DNA of 64,000 bases from Streptomyces sp. DSM 15324 (GCF_001514285.1 NZ_KQ949025.1:251571-315570); one strand, 5' to 3'; positions 25,705-35,888 are shown, counted from the stretch's first letter. Translations and numbers: made by a program. Notes: generated by a model from the letters alone, not told the origin.

Positions 25705-26927
25705 TGCGTGCGATCCCCCTGGTCAACGGCCTCACCGCGCGCTGGGCGGCGGCCGCTCCCGCGCGCGGCGGCTCGGTGTTCTCCGCGGCCGGGCTCTGGC
25801 CGCTGCTCGCGTTCCTGGCGGACGGGGCCACGGGCCGCGTACGGGAGGAACTGGCGGACGCCCTCGGGGTGCCGGCGGATCAGGCGGCCGCGTCCGCACG
25901 GGAGTTGCTGGGCCTGCTGGTGGGTGTGGAGGGGGTGGAGTCCGCGCTCGGACTGTGGACGGCTCGGACGGTGGAGCTGGAGGAGCCCTGGGCGGCGGGG
26001 CTGCCCGCCGGGGCGCACGGGGTGCTCACCGGGGACGCGGGCGCCGACCGTGCGGCGCTCGACGCCTGGGCGGCGCGGCGGACCGGCGGGCGGATCGGGC
26101 GGATGCCGGTACGGCTGGACCGGGACAGCTCGCTGGTGCTGGCGACGGCGACGGCGCTGCGGACGGACTGGGAGGAGCCGTTCAGCGGGGACATCGGCGT
26201 CTGGGCGGGCGGGCTGCCGTCCGGTGAGGACGTGGCGGGGCTGCGCCGGACGACCACCGACCTCGACGCCGTCGGGGTGGCGCGGACGCCCGACGGGTCG
26301 GTGACCGAGGCACGGGTGCGGGGCACGAACGGGCTGGACGTCCATCTGCTGCTCGGCGAGGAGCGGATGACGCCGGGGCAGGTGCTGGCGGCGGGGGTGG
26401 AGATCCTCGGGGGCCGGCTCACAGTCGTTCCCGGTGGGCGGCTGCCGCTCGGCGCGGCGGGGCCCGGGCTGTGCGTGGCGCGGCAGTGGGTGCGGGAGCC
26501 CGCGCCGCCCTCCGTCGTCCTCACCGCCGTGGAGTTCGCGCTGACCTGCGAGCACGACGTGGCGGCCCACCCCGACCCGTTCGGCCTGGCCGGCGCCGTC
26601 GACGGCCGACCCGGTCACTTCCCCGGCATCAGCAGGGCCCCGCTCGCACTGCGCTCCGTCCACCAGACGGCCACGGCCGTCTTCAGCGCCGAGGGCTTCC
26701 GGGCGACGGCGGTGACGGCGGCGGAGGCGATCTGGCTGAGCGTGGAGGAACTGCCGTACGAGACCACGGTCGTCCGCGCCTCTTTCGACCGCCCCTTCGG
26801 CTTCCTCGCCGTCCACCGGGCGAGCGGGCTGGTCCTGACGGCGGGGTGGGTGACCGAGCCGAAGGCGTGGCGGGAGGAGGACTACGGGCGGCCGGAGGAG
26901 GGGGCCGAGACACCGGCGGTCTTCTGA
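25704..26927 (+). CDS. Serpin-family protein, copy 2
   Basis: A 407-residue paralogue of the upstream gene, overlapping its TGA by one base (TGATG), so translation is coupled. It has the same blocks: GGSVFSAAGLWPLLAFLADGA, LADALGVPADQAA, DVHLLLGEERMTPGQVL, a hinge GFRATAVTAAEA, and FDRPFGFLAVHRASGLVLTAGWVTEP. The loop between hinge and C-terminal block (IWLSVEELPYETTVV) differs from copy 1, suggesting a different target protease. Several DNA stretches of around 50 bases are identical between the copies, so the duplication is recent or kept similar by gene conversion. No signal peptide is seen. Confidence 0.85.
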   Translation: MRAIPLVNGLTARWAAAAPARGGSVFSAAGLWPLLAFLADGATGRVREELADALGVPADQAAASARELLGLLVGVEGVESALGLWTARTVELEEPWAAGLPAGAHGVLTGDAGADRAALDAWAARRTGGRIGRMPVRLDRDSSLVLATATALRTDWEEPFSGDIGVWAGGLPSGEDVAGLRRTTTDLDAVGVARTPDGSVTEARVRGTNGLDVHLLLGEERMTPGQVLAAGVEILGGRLTVVPGGRLPLGAAGPGLCVARQWVREPAPPSVVLTAVEFALTCEHDVAAHPDPFGLAGAVDGRPGHFPGISRAPLALRSVHQTATAVFSAEGFRATAVTAAEAIWLSVEELPYETTVVRASFDRPFGFLAVHRASGLVLTAGWVTEPKAWREEDYGRPEEGAETPAVF

Positions 26928-26928
26928 G

Positions 26929-27020
26929 CCTCGCCCCTCCCCTTCCCCCTCCCCTTCCCTCGCCTCCCCTCCCCTCCCCTCGCCTCGCCTCGCTCGCGAG
27001 CCTGGGCTGCTCCTCCTCCC
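26929..27020. repeat. Polypyrimidine low-complexity tract
   Basis: A C/T-only tract (CCCCTCCCCTTCCCC, CCTCCCCTCCCCTCCCC, CGCCTCGCCTCGC) directly follows the second serpin gene. It is strongly strand-asymmetric and could slow or terminate transcription. No hairpin of note. The remaining intergenic part to 27196 shows nothing. Confidence 0.75.
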
Positions 27021-27196
27021 GCTCGCGCGCGCCTGCCGTCCCACGACCGGGGCGGCGGCGGGGTCGTACTGGCGGTGGCGCGGGGTCGTCTGGAGGGCCG
27101 CTGACGGGCGGAGGCGGGGCGGCCCAGCGGCCGAGGGGCGCGGGCGGCCGGGGCGCCCGGGTCATCGGCTCCGGCTCCGTCTGCGAAGCTGGCCCG

Positions 27197-27706
27197 ATGA
27201 CCACGAAGATCACGGCGGAGTGGGAACAGCGGTGTGCCGCCCTGTGGGCCGCCTTCGACGACTGCGACGCGGCGGAATTCCGCTCGAGGATCAAGGCGCT
27301 GACCGACGAACTGCCGGAGGGCCACCCCGTCGCGGCATTCGAGCTCGCCTCCGCCCACGACGCGACCGACCTGGGCGAGCGCGCCGTCGCCCTGTACCGG
27401 GCGGCTCTGGACGGCGGCCTGGACGGTACGCGCCGACGGGAGGCGGTCATCCAGCTCGCGAGTACGCTGCGCGCCCTCGGCCGGCCGGAGAGCAGCGCCG
27501 AGCTGTTGATGGCGGAGCGCGGGCGGACGTCGGACCACCTCGATGACGCGGTCACCGCGTTCCTCGCCCTGACGTTCGTCGACCTCGGCCGCGAACGGGA
27601 GGCCGCGGCACTGGCACTCGGCGCGCTCGCCGGCCGTCTGCCGTCCTACAACCGCTCACTGGCCCGCTACGCGGCCGAGCTGACCGACCCGATTCCCGAC
27701 CACTGA
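27197..27706 (+). CDS. TPR-like repeat protein
   Basis: A 169-residue all-helical protein. Repeated helix pairs, such as HPVAAFELASAHDATDLGERAVALYRAALDGGL and RREAVIQLASTLRALGRPESSAELL, follow the tetratricopeptide spacing. It corresponds to the small TPR proteins common in Actinobacteria and Bacilli. A protein-binding role is the general expectation, with the partner unknown. ATG at 27197; no strong ribosome site is visible. The gene is alone between the pyrimidine tract and a possible small membrane protein. Confidence 0.8.
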   Translation: MTTKITAEWEQRCAALWAAFDDCDAAEFRSRIKALTDELPEGHPVAAFELASAHDATDLGERAVALYRAALDGGLDGTRRREAVIQLASTLRALGRPESSAELLMAERGRTSDHLDDAVTAFLALTFVDLGREREAAALALGALAGRLPSYNRSLARYAAELTDPIPDH

Positions 27707-27735
27707 GCCGGGCCGGACGTACGTACTCGCCCCTT

Positions 27736-27963
27736 GTGACGGACGACGACGGCGCCGTGCACCGACGGGGGTACGAAGCCAGGGGCTTGCGTGTCAGGCG
27801 GGCCGTGGCCGCCCGGCCGTCACGGGGCGCCGTCTACGGACTGGGAGCCTTCGCCCGGACCGGCCTGGCCGCGGTCGCGATCCTCCTGGTCGGCGTCGTC
27901 CTCTCCGCCGTCGGCTACCCCATGGGCTCTGACTCGCCGTTCCGCCCCGACGACGCGGCTTGA
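27736..27963 (+). CDS. Possible small membrane protein
   Basis: A 75-residue frame from GTG 27736. It has a basic N-terminal half and one membrane helix at about residues 42-61 (TGLAAVAILLVGVVLSAVGY), then a short acidic tail. Third-position GC is high, as for real genes here. No clear ribosome site. Family not recognised; it could be non-coding. Confidence 0.45.
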   Translation: MTDDDGAVHRRGYEARGLRVRRAVAARPSRGAVYGLGAFARTGLAAVAILLVGVVLSAVGYPMGSDSPFRPDDAA

Positions 27964-28208
27964 CCTCGGTGGTGCCGCTCCCGCATGGGAAGAGCAAAGG
28001 ACCCGACTGAAGCGAAATGCCCGCACACCAACCCTGCCCTGTGGCGGAGTCGCGTGCAGTGCCCTGACCAGGCATTTCCTGGTTGAGGTGCGTGGGTCCC
28101 GACGGTCGCCTACGGGTGTCCGGCTTGGCCTCGGCCAGCAGCGGACCGAGCCGCTCCGACGTGATCCGTGCATCAGCATCGAAGGCCATACCGCGCTATG
28201 GTTGATGT
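27964..28208. promoter_or_regulatory. Low-bias gap with operator-like repeat before the RHH/PIN pair
   Basis: Mostly featureless DNA of reduced coding bias, probably recombination debris. Immediately before the antitoxin gene is the inverted repeat CCATA (28186-28190) and TATGG (28197-28201), positioned as an autoregulatory operator overlapping the promoter. Confidence 0.45.
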
Positions 28209-28475
28209 ATGGCTACCAAGAAGGTGACTATCACTCTCGACGAATCCCTGGTCGAAGCCCTGGCCGGAGCCGCCGAGGAAGAAGGCATCCCGCTCTCCCG
28301 TCTCGTCGCCGGAGCAGCCGAACGCGAGCTGCGCCTGCGGGCCGGCCTGGCCGTCATTCGGGAGTGGCAGGCCGAACACGGCGCCTTCACCCCGGAAGAG
28401 CTCGCCGCCGCCCGCGCGGACCTGGCCGCGGCCGACGCCGAGTACCTCAGCAGCTCGGGAGCCTCGGCCGCGTGA
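28209..28475 (+). CDS. Ribbon-helix-helix antitoxin
   Basis: An 88-residue protein beginning ATKKVTITLDESLVEALAGAAEEEGIPLSRLVAGAAEREL, a CopG/MetJ-type RHH DNA-binding domain (strand, then helix-turn-helix) followed by an acidic Ala-rich tail that would wrap the toxin. ATG at 28209, with another ATG out of frame four bases upstream. It overlaps the PIN gene by GTGA. Together they form a VapBC-type module. Confidence 0.85.
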   Translation: MATKKVTITLDESLVEALAGAAEEEGIPLSRLVAGAAERELRLRAGLAVIREWQAEHGAFTPEELAAARADLAAADAEYLSSSGASAA

Positions 28476-28864
28476 ACATCCCCTACCTATACGACGCCGG
28501 GGTGCTGATCGCAATCGACAACGACGACCGACGCATGTGGGCCCGCCACAGCCTGGCCCTGGAAGACGGCCGAGACATCCACGTCCCGTCCGTCGTCGTC
28601 AGCCAGGCATGGCGGGACTCCCGCCGCCAGGTCAGACTCGGCAAGTTCCTCGCCGGCTGCCACGTCGTACCCGTCGGCCTCGAAACCGCCAAAACCGCAG
28701 GCATCCTCTGCGGCAAGGCCGGCACCTCCGACATCGTCGACGCCACCGTCGTAACCATGGCAGCCAGCCTCGGCGCCATCATCTGGACCTCGGACCCGGA
28801 CGACATCCGCGCCCTCATCTATGCCCAGGACATCAAACCCGCCCCCGTCATCCGCGCCGTCTGA
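28472..28864 (+). CDS. PIN-domain toxin (VapC-like)
   Basis: A 130-residue PIN-domain protein. The first acidic residue is D8 in YLYDAGVLIAID. TSDIVDATVVTMAASLGA supplies the central acidic pair, and IWTSDPDDI is the final acidic block. VapC proteins are Mg2+-dependent RNases, often cutting tRNA; the substrate here is unknown. The GTG at 28472 overlaps the antitoxin stop codon. The usual second acidic residue is not obvious between residues 35 and 50. Next to it lies a broken integrase gene, so the pair probably arrived on, or was captured by, a mobile element. Confidence 0.83.
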   Translation: MNIPYLYDAGVLIAIDNDDRRMWARHSLALEDGRDIHVPSVVVSQAWRDSRRQVRLGKFLAGCHVVPVGLETAKTAGILCGKAGTSDIVDATVVTMAASLGAIIWTSDPDDIRALIYAQDIKPAPVIRAV

Positions 28865-29119
28865 GCACTGGTGTTCCCCGACGGCCAACCTGGGCCAGAG
28901 AGCACAGGGGGAGGGAAACAGACACGGCTGCCTGATCATGCAGGGACGGACAGACACTGCAGTGGCGTCGGACGGAGAAACCTGCGACAGGGGAGGCCAG
29001 ACAGCGCTACGGCTCACCGGCCTGATGGCGGCAGGACGGCATCGTCCGCTGACACGAGACCAGCGCCTGACCGCCTAGCCGACGGATTCTCGCCACGCGG
29101 TCACACGGCGCGGTCGCCG
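28865..29119. other. Gap without recognisable gene between PIN toxin and integrase remnant
   Basis: About 255 bases. Every frame has stops or atypical codon use. It may contain the decayed 5' part of the recombinase. I searched by eye for a tRNA gene or attachment duplication and found none. Confidence 0.4.
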
Positions 29120-29567
29120 TGTACGACGCCGCCTCCCAGTGAGACCGCCGTGGAGAAGCACCGCACCGTCCCGCTCCCCCGCATGGCGGTGGATGCGATG
29201 AAGGCCCACCCGCGGGGTTTCCCGCCGACGGGCCCGAGGGGGCTGGTTCTTCACGGCACCGCAGGGCGGACCCGTGGTCTACACGCACTTCATGGACGGG
29301 TCCTGGCGGCCCGCCTGCGCGAAGGCCGGCATAGCGAAAGGCACGGGACCTCATGCCCTGCGGCATCACTGCGCCCAGCCTGCTGATCAAGCACGGCGAG
29401 TCCGAGAAGACGGTCTCCGAGCGCCTCGGCCACACCAATGCGGCCATGACGCCGAACATCTACACCCACCTGTGGCCCGACTCCGAGGAGCGGACCCGGG
29501 CCGCCGTCGACAAGGCGTACGCGGACCAGTCCGCCGACGCCGGCCACAGGCCGACGAAGCGGCGTAG
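29120..29567 (+). pseudogene. Tyrosine recombinase (phage-type integrase) remnant, frameshifted
   Basis: C-terminal half of an actinobacterial site-specific tyrosine recombinase in three frames. Frame one gives EKHRTVPLPRMAVDAM. After a shift near 29250 it reads GGPVVYTHFMDGSWRPACAKAGIAKGTGPHALRH. After a second shift near 29360-29380 it reads SLLIKHGESEKTVSERLGHTNAAMTPNIYTHLWPDS. The catalytic HxLRH, LGH and final Tyr motifs survive, but the N-terminal half and first catalytic Arg are missing and the normal stop is lost. It is a dead relic of an integrated element. Confidence 0.85.
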
Positions 29568-29676
29568 CCGCTCCCCCCGCGCGCTGACCGAAGTCAGCAC
29601 GCTGCGGACTCTGCGCGGAGAGCAAAGGCCGCCCAACCCGCTCCGCCGCAGGTCAGACGGCCTTCCGCCGGATGTA

Positions 29677-30765
<1,089 letters not shown>

Positions 30766-30966
30766 GTTGCGACTTCCCGTAGTCAGAGGGCCAGGGGGCC
30801 GGTTCCCGTGGAGAGGGCCGGGGCGGGCGGGCCAGAGGCCGACCGATCCACCAGTTTACGGCGTGCCGGGCACGGGGCCTGCGGCCCAGTCGAACGCGTG
30901 GCCAGCGTCCGCCCCTCGGCGTGTCCGACACCCGATTCGGCACATAAACCGACCTAAGTTGGTGCA

Positions 30967-32277
30967 GTGGAGCAACACAGGACGCGCCCCCCGCAGAGCC
31001 CGACGCGCCGCGAGCCGCCTTCGCCACCGCCGCCGGCTCTGCCGCCCCAGGCGGCCCGGGAAACCCCCACGGGGGTGAGGACCGGGACGGAGGCACGCCT
31101 TGAGCTGCGGACACACGGGGAGAGCGGCGGGGAATCGGCCGCCGGTGCTGCGGGGAGGGGGCCTGGGGGTCCGGTTGCGGATCACGCGGGGAGTCCGGCA
31201 ACGGGGTCAGGGGCAGGGTCAGGAGGTTCGGTAACGGATTCCGCGTGCGGGTGGGGGCCCAGGTCGGCCCCGGCCGACGCCGAGGCCGGCCGCCCCTCGG
31301 TGCCACCTCGCCCGGCGGTGCCGCCCCGGCCCATGAAGCTGCCCGCCAGGCCTAGGCCACGGCGCCCGTCGGGGGCCTCCCGCCCGGCCCCGGTCCGCAC
31401 CTCGCCAAGCGTTGGACCACGCCCAGCCGGTCGCCCCTTCCCAGGTGCCGGGCGTTTTCGTGGCGACCGGCCCTCCCCGGCTGACGGATCCCCCCCTGCC
31501 GGGCCCGCCTCCCCGGACCGACGCCCCTACCCCAGCGGCAGTCCTTCGCCCAACGAGCGTCCCTTGCCCAACAAGCGTCCCTCGCCCCACGAGCGCCCCT
31601 CGGCCAACAAGCACCCCTCGGCCAATACGCGCCCCTCTCCCACGCGCCGCCCCACCCCCACTGACCGCGCTACCCCCACGAGTCGCCCTGCCCCCGCCGG
31701 CCGCTCTACCCCCAAGGGCCGCCCATCTCCCGCGAACCGCCCCACCCCAAAGAGCCGCCCCTCCCCCACCCACCGCCCCACACCCAACACCCGCCCCTCC
31801 TCCCCCGGCGCGCCCCCCTCCCCCGCCAGGTACGCCCGAGCGGACGCGGCCCCGGGGCCGAACCCCCGGCTCACCGGGCTGGGGAGTGGGCTGTTCGGTG
31901 GGCTGGTGATGCTCGCGCTGGGGGGTGTGGACGAGTTGCTGTTCAGCGGCTCGCTGACCGTGTACGGCGTGTTGTTCCTGCCGGTGTGTCTGCTGGTCGC
32001 GCTGTGGGTGCGGCCGGGGGATCTGCTGTCGGCGCCCGTCGTCGTGCCCATCGCCTTCGCCGTGGGGCTGCTGCCCCTCGCCGGGGGCGCGGACAGGCTC
32101 GGGGCCCGGCTGATGGGGCTGGCCACGGCGCTGGCCGCGCAGGCCGGTTGGCTCTACGCCGGCACGCTCCTCACGGCCGCGACCGTCCTCGTACGGGGCG
32201 TACGCCGGGCCACGGCCCGCCGCCGGACCGCCGCACACGCAACGCGAGGTCCACACCCCTCACGCCGGGCTTCCTGA
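30967..32277 (+). CDS. Membrane protein with long hexapeptide-repeat cytoplasmic region (DUF6542-like end)
   Basis: A 436-residue protein. Residues 1-185 are Pro/Gly/Arg-rich and disordered. Residues 186-275 consist of 15 hexapeptides of the pattern R-P-(S/T)-P-x-x (for example RPSPHE, RPSANK, RPTPKS), strongly basic. Residues 304-410 form four hydrophobic segments, resembling the DUF6542 membrane domain found at the end of similar Streptomyces proteins. The start is GTG at 30967. Only the C-terminal 130 residues look folded. Function unknown. It is divergent from ychF. Confidence 0.7.
   Translation: MEQHRTRPPQSPTRREPPSPPPPALPPQAARETPTGVRTGTEARLELRTHGESGGESAAGAAGRGPGGPVADHAGSPATGSGAGSGGSVTDSACGWGPRSAPADAEAGRPSVPPRPAVPPRPMKLPARPRPRRPSGASRPAPVRTSPSVGPRPAGRPFPGAGRFRGDRPSPADGSPPAGPASPDRRPYPSGSPSPNERPLPNKRPSPHERPSANKHPSANTRPSPTRRPTPTDRATPTSRPAPAGRSTPKGRPSPANRPTPKSRPSPTHRPTPNTRPSSPGAPPSPARYARADAAPGPNPRLTGLGSGLFGGLVMLALGGVDELLFSGSLTVYGVLFLPVCLLVALWVRPGDLLSAPVVVPIAFAVGLLPLAGGADRLGARLMGLATALAAQAGWLYAGTLLTAATVLVRGVRRATARRRTAAHATRGPHPSRRAS
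31522..31797 (+). repeat. 18-bp coding repeat encoding R-P-S/T-P-x-x hexapeptides
   Basis: About 15 degenerate 18-bp units inside the membrane protein gene. The frame is preserved throughout and the units have diverged at third positions, so the repeat is selected at protein level. Confidence 0.85.
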
Positions 32278-32280
32278 TCC

Positions 32281-32316
32281 GAAGCCGAACCCGAACCCGA
32301 ACCCGAAGCCGAACCC
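32281..32316. repeat. Short tandem hexanucleotide repeat
   Basis: CGAACC/CGAAGC hexamers in about five tandem copies just after the stop of the DUF6542-like gene and before the convergent ppgK stop. Confidence 0.7.
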
Positions 32317-32361
32317 GCCCCGGACCTACCCCGGCCCCCGCCCCGGACACGAACGCGAAGC

Positions 32362-33120
32362 TCAGACCGCCCGGCCGCCCCCCGCCGTCGCCCTCATCGC
32401 CGCGCCCACGATTCCCGCGTTGTTCTGTAGCTGCGCCGGGACGACCTCCGCCTTGATGCCCTCGATGCAGTGCAGGAACTTCTCCGACTTGCGGCTGACT
32501 CCACCGCCGATGATGAAGAGCTCCGGGGAGAACAGCATCTCGACGTGGGCGAGGTACTTGGTGACCCGGCGGGCCCAGTGTTCCCAGGTCAGCTCGTGGT
32601 CGTCCTTCGCCTTGCTGGAGGCCCGCTTCTCGGCGTCGTGGCCGTTCAGTTCGAGGTGGCCGAGTTCGGTGTTGGGGACGAGGACGCCGTCCGTGAAGAC
32701 GGCGCTGCCGATGCCCGTGCCGAAGGTCAGCAGGATGACCGTGCCCTCGCGGCCGCGGCCGGCGCCGAAGGCCATCTCGGCGACGCCCGCCGCGTCCGCG
32801 TCGTTGACGACGGTCACCGGGAGGCCGCCCAGCCGTTCGCTGAACAACGCGCGCGCGTCGGTGTCGATCCAGGCCTTGTCGACGTTGGCCGCCGTACGGA
32901 TGTGGGAGCCGCCGGTGACCACACCGGGGAAGGTGAGGCCGACCGGTCCGGTCCAGCCGAAGTGCTCGACGACTTCCTGGACACCGTCGGCCACCGCATC
33001 GGGCGTCGCCGGATGCGGGGTGAGCACTTTGAGGCGCTCCTGAGCGAGGTCGCCCCTGTCCAGGTCCACAGGGGCGCCCTTGATCCCTGATCCGCCGATG
33101 TCCACGCCGAAGATCTGCAT
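32362..33120 (-). CDS. ppgK: Polyphosphate glucokinase
   Basis: A 252-residue ROK-family kinase that phosphorylates glucose with polyphosphate or ATP in the cytoplasm. The phosphate loop is [15 protein letters not shown] near residue 5, the sugar-binding block [13 protein letters not shown], the second phosphate loop [13 protein letters not shown], and [15 protein letters not shown], all characteristic of actinobacterial PpgK. The length is normal. ATG at 33118-33120. Monocistronic on the minus strand between the DUF6542-like gene and ispH. Confidence 0.96.
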   Translation of the reverse strand: MQIFGVDIGGSGIKGAPVDLDRGDLAQERLKVLTPHPATPDAVADGVQEVVEHFGWTGPVGLTFPGVVTGGSHIRTAANVDKAWIDTDARALFSERLGGLPVTVVNDADAAGVAEMAFGAGRGREGTVILLTFGTGIGSAVFTDGVLVPNTELGHLELNGHDAEKRASSKAKDDHELTWEHWARRVTKYLAHVEMLFSPELFIIGGGVSRKSEKFLHCIEGIKAEVVPAQLQNNAGIVGAAMRATAGGGRAV

Positions 33121-33149
33121 GGCCCTACGTTACGACGGACGACTGACCG

Positions 33150-34181
33150 TCACTCGCCCGAGACGGCCCCCGGGGAGTCCGCGGCACCGCTGCCGCCACG
33201 CGCCGCCACCAGCGCCGCCGCCTCCTCGCGGAGGTCGCGGCGCAGCTCCTTGGGGAGCGAGAAGGTGATGTGCTCGTCGGCCGCCTTGACCAGCTCGACG
33301 TCGGCGTAGTCACGCTCGGCGAGGAAGGCGAGGACCTCCTCGACGAGGACCTCGGGGACGGAGGCGCCGGAGGTGACACCGACGGTGCTCACGCCCTCCA
33401 GCCAGGCCTCGTCGATCTCGCTCGCGAAGTCCACCAGGTACGAGGCGCGCGCACCGGCCAGCTTGGCGACCTCGACGAGCCGCTTGGAGTTGGAGGAGTT
33501 GCGCGAGCCGACCACGATGACCAGTTCGGCCTCGGCGCCCATCTGCTTCACGGCGAGCTGACGGTTCTGCGTGGCATAGCAGATGTCGTCGCTCGGCGGG
33601 GAGATGAGCTGCGGGAACTTCTCCTTGAGGGCGTCGACCGTCTCCATGGTCTCGTCGACCGAGAGGGTGGTCTGGGACAGCCAGACGACCTTGGAGGGGT
33701 CGCGGACCTCCACCTTGGCGACATCGCCCGGGCCGTCGACGAGCTGGATGTGGTCGGGGGCCTCGCCGGAGGTGCCGATGACCTCCTCGTGTCCCTCGTG
33801 GCCGATCAGGAGGATGTCGTAGTCGTCCTGGGCGAAACGGACGGCCTCCTTGTGCACCTTGGTGACCAGGGGGCAGGTCGCGTCGATCGTGGCGAGCCTG
33901 CCGCGCGCGGCCTCCTCGTGGACGACGGGGGCGACGCCGTGCGCGGAGAACATCACGATGTTGCCCGGCGGGACCTCCTCGGTCCGCTCGACGAAGATCG
34001 CGCCCTTCTTCTCCAGGGTCTGCACGACGTACTTGTTGTGGACGATCTCGTGCCGGACGTAGACCGGGGCGCCGTACTGCTCCAGGGCCTTCTCGACGGC
34101 GATCACGGCGCGGTCCACACCCGCGCAGTAGCCCCGGGGAGCGGCGAGCAGGACACGGCGGCGGGCTGGCGAAGCAGTCAT
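33150..34181 (-). CDS. ispH: 4-hydroxy-3-methylbut-2-enyl diphosphate reductase
   Basis: Last enzyme of the MEP isoprenoid pathway, making IPP and DMAPP with an iron-sulfur cluster. The three cluster cysteines are in [24 protein letters not shown] and [10 protein letters not shown]. Substrate residues include the HG of FSAHGVAP and [12 protein letters not shown] with the catalytic Glu, and SSNSKRL. About 343 residues. ATG at 34179-34181 fits the family N-terminus ([21 protein letters not shown]); an ATG three codons earlier is an alternative. Divergent from xseA, 115 bases apart. Its product feeds uppS, found at the right edge of the window. Confidence 0.97.
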   Translation of the reverse strand: MTASPARRRVLLAAPRGYCAGVDRAVIAVEKALEQYGAPVYVRHEIVHNKYVVQTLEKKGAIFVERTEEVPPGNIVMFSAHGVAPVVHEEAARGRLATIDATCPLVTKVHKEAVRFAQDDYDILLIGHEGHEEVIGTSGEAPDHIQLVDGPGDVAKVEVRDPSKVVWLSQTTLSVDETMETVDALKEKFPQLISPPSDDICYATQNRQLAVKQMGAEAELVIVVGSRNSSNSKRLVEVAKLAGARASYLVDFASEIDEAWLEGVSTVGVTSGASVPEVLVEEVLAFLAERDYADVELVKAADEHITFSLPKELRRDLREEAAALVAARGGSGAADSPGAVSGE

Positions 34182-34296
34182 GTGTCCCATCGTAAGGCCG
34201 CCCGCCGTACCGTCTCGTAAGGTCGCCGCCGTACCGTCCGGCGCCCGCCGCGAGCGCTCGGCGGTGTTGTCGGTGCCTGCCGATACTCTCGGTCGC

Positions 34297-35520
34297 ATGG
34301 CTGTGAACACGTCCGCGGACGCCCCGCTGCCCGTCGGCGAGGTGTCCCGGCTCATCGGGGGGTGGATCGAGCGGCTCGGCGCCGTGTGGGTCGAGGGGCA
34401 GATCACCCAGTTGTCGCGGCGTCCCGGGGCGGGCGTCGTGTTCCTGACGCTGCGGGACCCCTCGCACGACATCTCGGTGGGCGTGACCTGCTACCGGCAG
34501 GTCTTCGACGCCGTCGCGGACGTCGTCGGGGAGGGCGCCCGGGTCGTCGTGCACGCGAAGCCCGAGTGGTATGCGCCGCGGGGGCAGTTGTCGCTGCGGG
34601 CCGTGGAGATAAGGCCGGTGGGGGTCGGGGAGCTGCTGGCCCGGCTGGAGCAGCTGAAGAAGTCGCTGGCGGCGGAGGGGCTGTTCGCGGCCGACCGGAA
34701 GAAGCCGCTGCCCTTTCTGCCGCAGCTGATCGGGCTGGTGTGCGGGCGGGCGTCGGCCGCGGAGCGTGATGTGCTGGAGAACGCCCGGCACCGCTGGCCC
34801 GCGGTCCGCTTCGAGGTGCGCAATGTCGCCGTGCAGGGGGTGCACGCGGTGGCGCAGGTCGTCCAGGCCGTGAAGGAGCTGGACGAGGTCCCCGAGGTCG
34901 ACGTGATCGTCGTGGCGCGGGGCGGCGGCAGTGTGGAGGATCTGCTGCCGTTCTCCGACGAGCAGCTGGTGCGGGCGGTCGCCGCCTGTCGTACGCCCGT
35001 GGTCTCGGCCATCGGGCACGAGCCGGACTCTCCGCTCCTCGACCATGTCGCCGATCTGCGGGCCTCCACGCCCACGGACGCCGCCAAGAAGGTCGTCCCG
35101 GACGTCGGCGAGGAGCTGGAGCGGGTGCGGATGCTGCGCGGGCGGGCGCGGCGGTGTGCCCAGGCGTTCGTGGAGCGGGAGGAGCGCGGCCTGGCGCACG
35201 CGCTGGGGCGGCCGGTCATACAGGATCCGCACCGGATGGTCGAGGAGCGCGCCGACCAGGTCACCTCGCTCGTCGAGCGGTCCCGGCGCACGCTCGGGCA
35301 TCTGCTGGACCGTGCCGACTCGGAGCTGACGCACACGCACGCGCGCGTGGTGGCCCTCTCGCCGGCCGCGACGCTGAAGCGGGGGTACGCGGTGCTGCAG
35401 CGGGCCGACGGGCACGCGGTCCGGGATCCGGGCGAGGTGGGCGTGGCGGAGGTACTGCGCGCGCGGGTCGCCGAGGGCGAGTTCGCGGTTCGAGTCGAGG
35501 AGAGGGAAGGACCCGCATGA
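34297..35520 (+). CDS. xseA: Exodeoxyribonuclease VII large subunit
   Basis: Catalytic subunit of ExoVII, which degrades single-stranded DNA. The N-terminal OB-fold (residues ~8-100) includes [25 protein letters not shown]. The catalytic domain contains [45 protein letters not shown] and [28 protein letters not shown] coiled-coil C-terminus and RGYAVLQ block complete it. 407 residues. ATG at 34297 starts the family N-terminus; a longer frame to 34180 would overlap ispH. The stop overlaps xseB. Confidence 0.97.
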   Translation: MAVNTSADAPLPVGEVSRLIGGWIERLGAVWVEGQITQLSRRPGAGVVFLTLRDPSHDISVGVTCYRQVFDAVADVVGEGARVVVHAKPEWYAPRGQLSLRAVEIRPVGVGELLARLEQLKKSLAAEGLFAADRKKPLPFLPQLIGLVCGRASAAERDVLENARHRWPAVRFEVRNVAVQGVHAVAQVVQAVKELDEVPEVDVIVVARGGGSVEDLLPFSDEQLVRAVAACRTPVVSAIGHEPDSPLLDHVADLRASTPTDAAKKVVPDVGEELERVRMLRGRARRCAQAFVEREERGLAHALGRPVIQDPHRMVEERADQVTSLVERSRRTLGHLLDRADSELTHTHARVVALSPAATLKRGYAVLQRADGHAVRDPGEVGVAEVLRARVAEGEFAVRVEEREGPA

Positions 35521-35738
35521 CGAGCAAGGCCGAGGAAGCCCTCGGGTACGAGCAGGCCCGGGACGAGCTGATCGATGTCGTACGACGTCTGGAGGCGGGG
35601 GGTACGACGCTGGAGGAGTCGCTGGCCCTGTGGGAGCGCGGGGAGGAGCTGGCCAAGGTGTGCCGGCGCTGGCTGGAGGGCGCGCGGGCGCGGCTGGACG
35701 CGGCGCTGGCCGAGGAGGGGGAGTCGGACGGCGAGTGA
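35517..35738 (+). CDS. xseB: Exodeoxyribonuclease VII small subunit
   Basis: A 73-residue protein. [51 protein letters not shown] is the full XseB signature of two helices that brace the XseA coiled coil. The ATG overlaps the xseA stop (ATGA), ensuring coupled synthesis. The acidic tail is normal. Confidence 0.97.
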   Translation: MTSKAEEALGYEQARDELIDVVRRLEAGGTTLEESLALWERGEELAKVCRRWLEGARARLDAALAEEGESDGE

Positions 35739-35788
35739 GCGCGCCTCGGGGTGGCACTGTGAGCCGGGTCACCCGCTTCCGTCTTTTG

Positions 35789-35818
35789 TTGAAGCTTGAA
35801 TCTCTCTTCGCGTACGGT
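35789..35818 (+). promoter_or_regulatory. Probable vegetative promoter of the nitroreductase-like gene
   Basis: TTGAAG (35789-35794), an 18-base spacer, and TACGGT (35813-35818) resemble the Streptomyces -35 (TTGAC-like) and -10 (TAnnnT) elements. The -10 lies about 70 bases before the ATG. Confidence 0.55.
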
Positions 35819-35888
35819 CGTCCCATCAGCCGATCCGGACCACGGTCCGGAACGGAGTCAGGCGCCCCACACCAGAAAGTCCACACGC

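Noticed and set aside
24717..26927. Single 736-codon forward ORF suggesting a fusion protein
   Set aside because: Its first part is an out-of-frame shadow of serpin copy 1; only the part from the ATG at 25704 is real.
28865..29676. tRNA gene or attachment-site duplication beside the integrase remnant
   Set aside because: No cloverleaf-like sequence or CCA-type end and no flanking direct repeat could be seen.
31522..31797. Repeat array as CRISPR or non-coding satellite
   Set aside because: Units are 18 bp in frame with conserved protein motif and no spacers.
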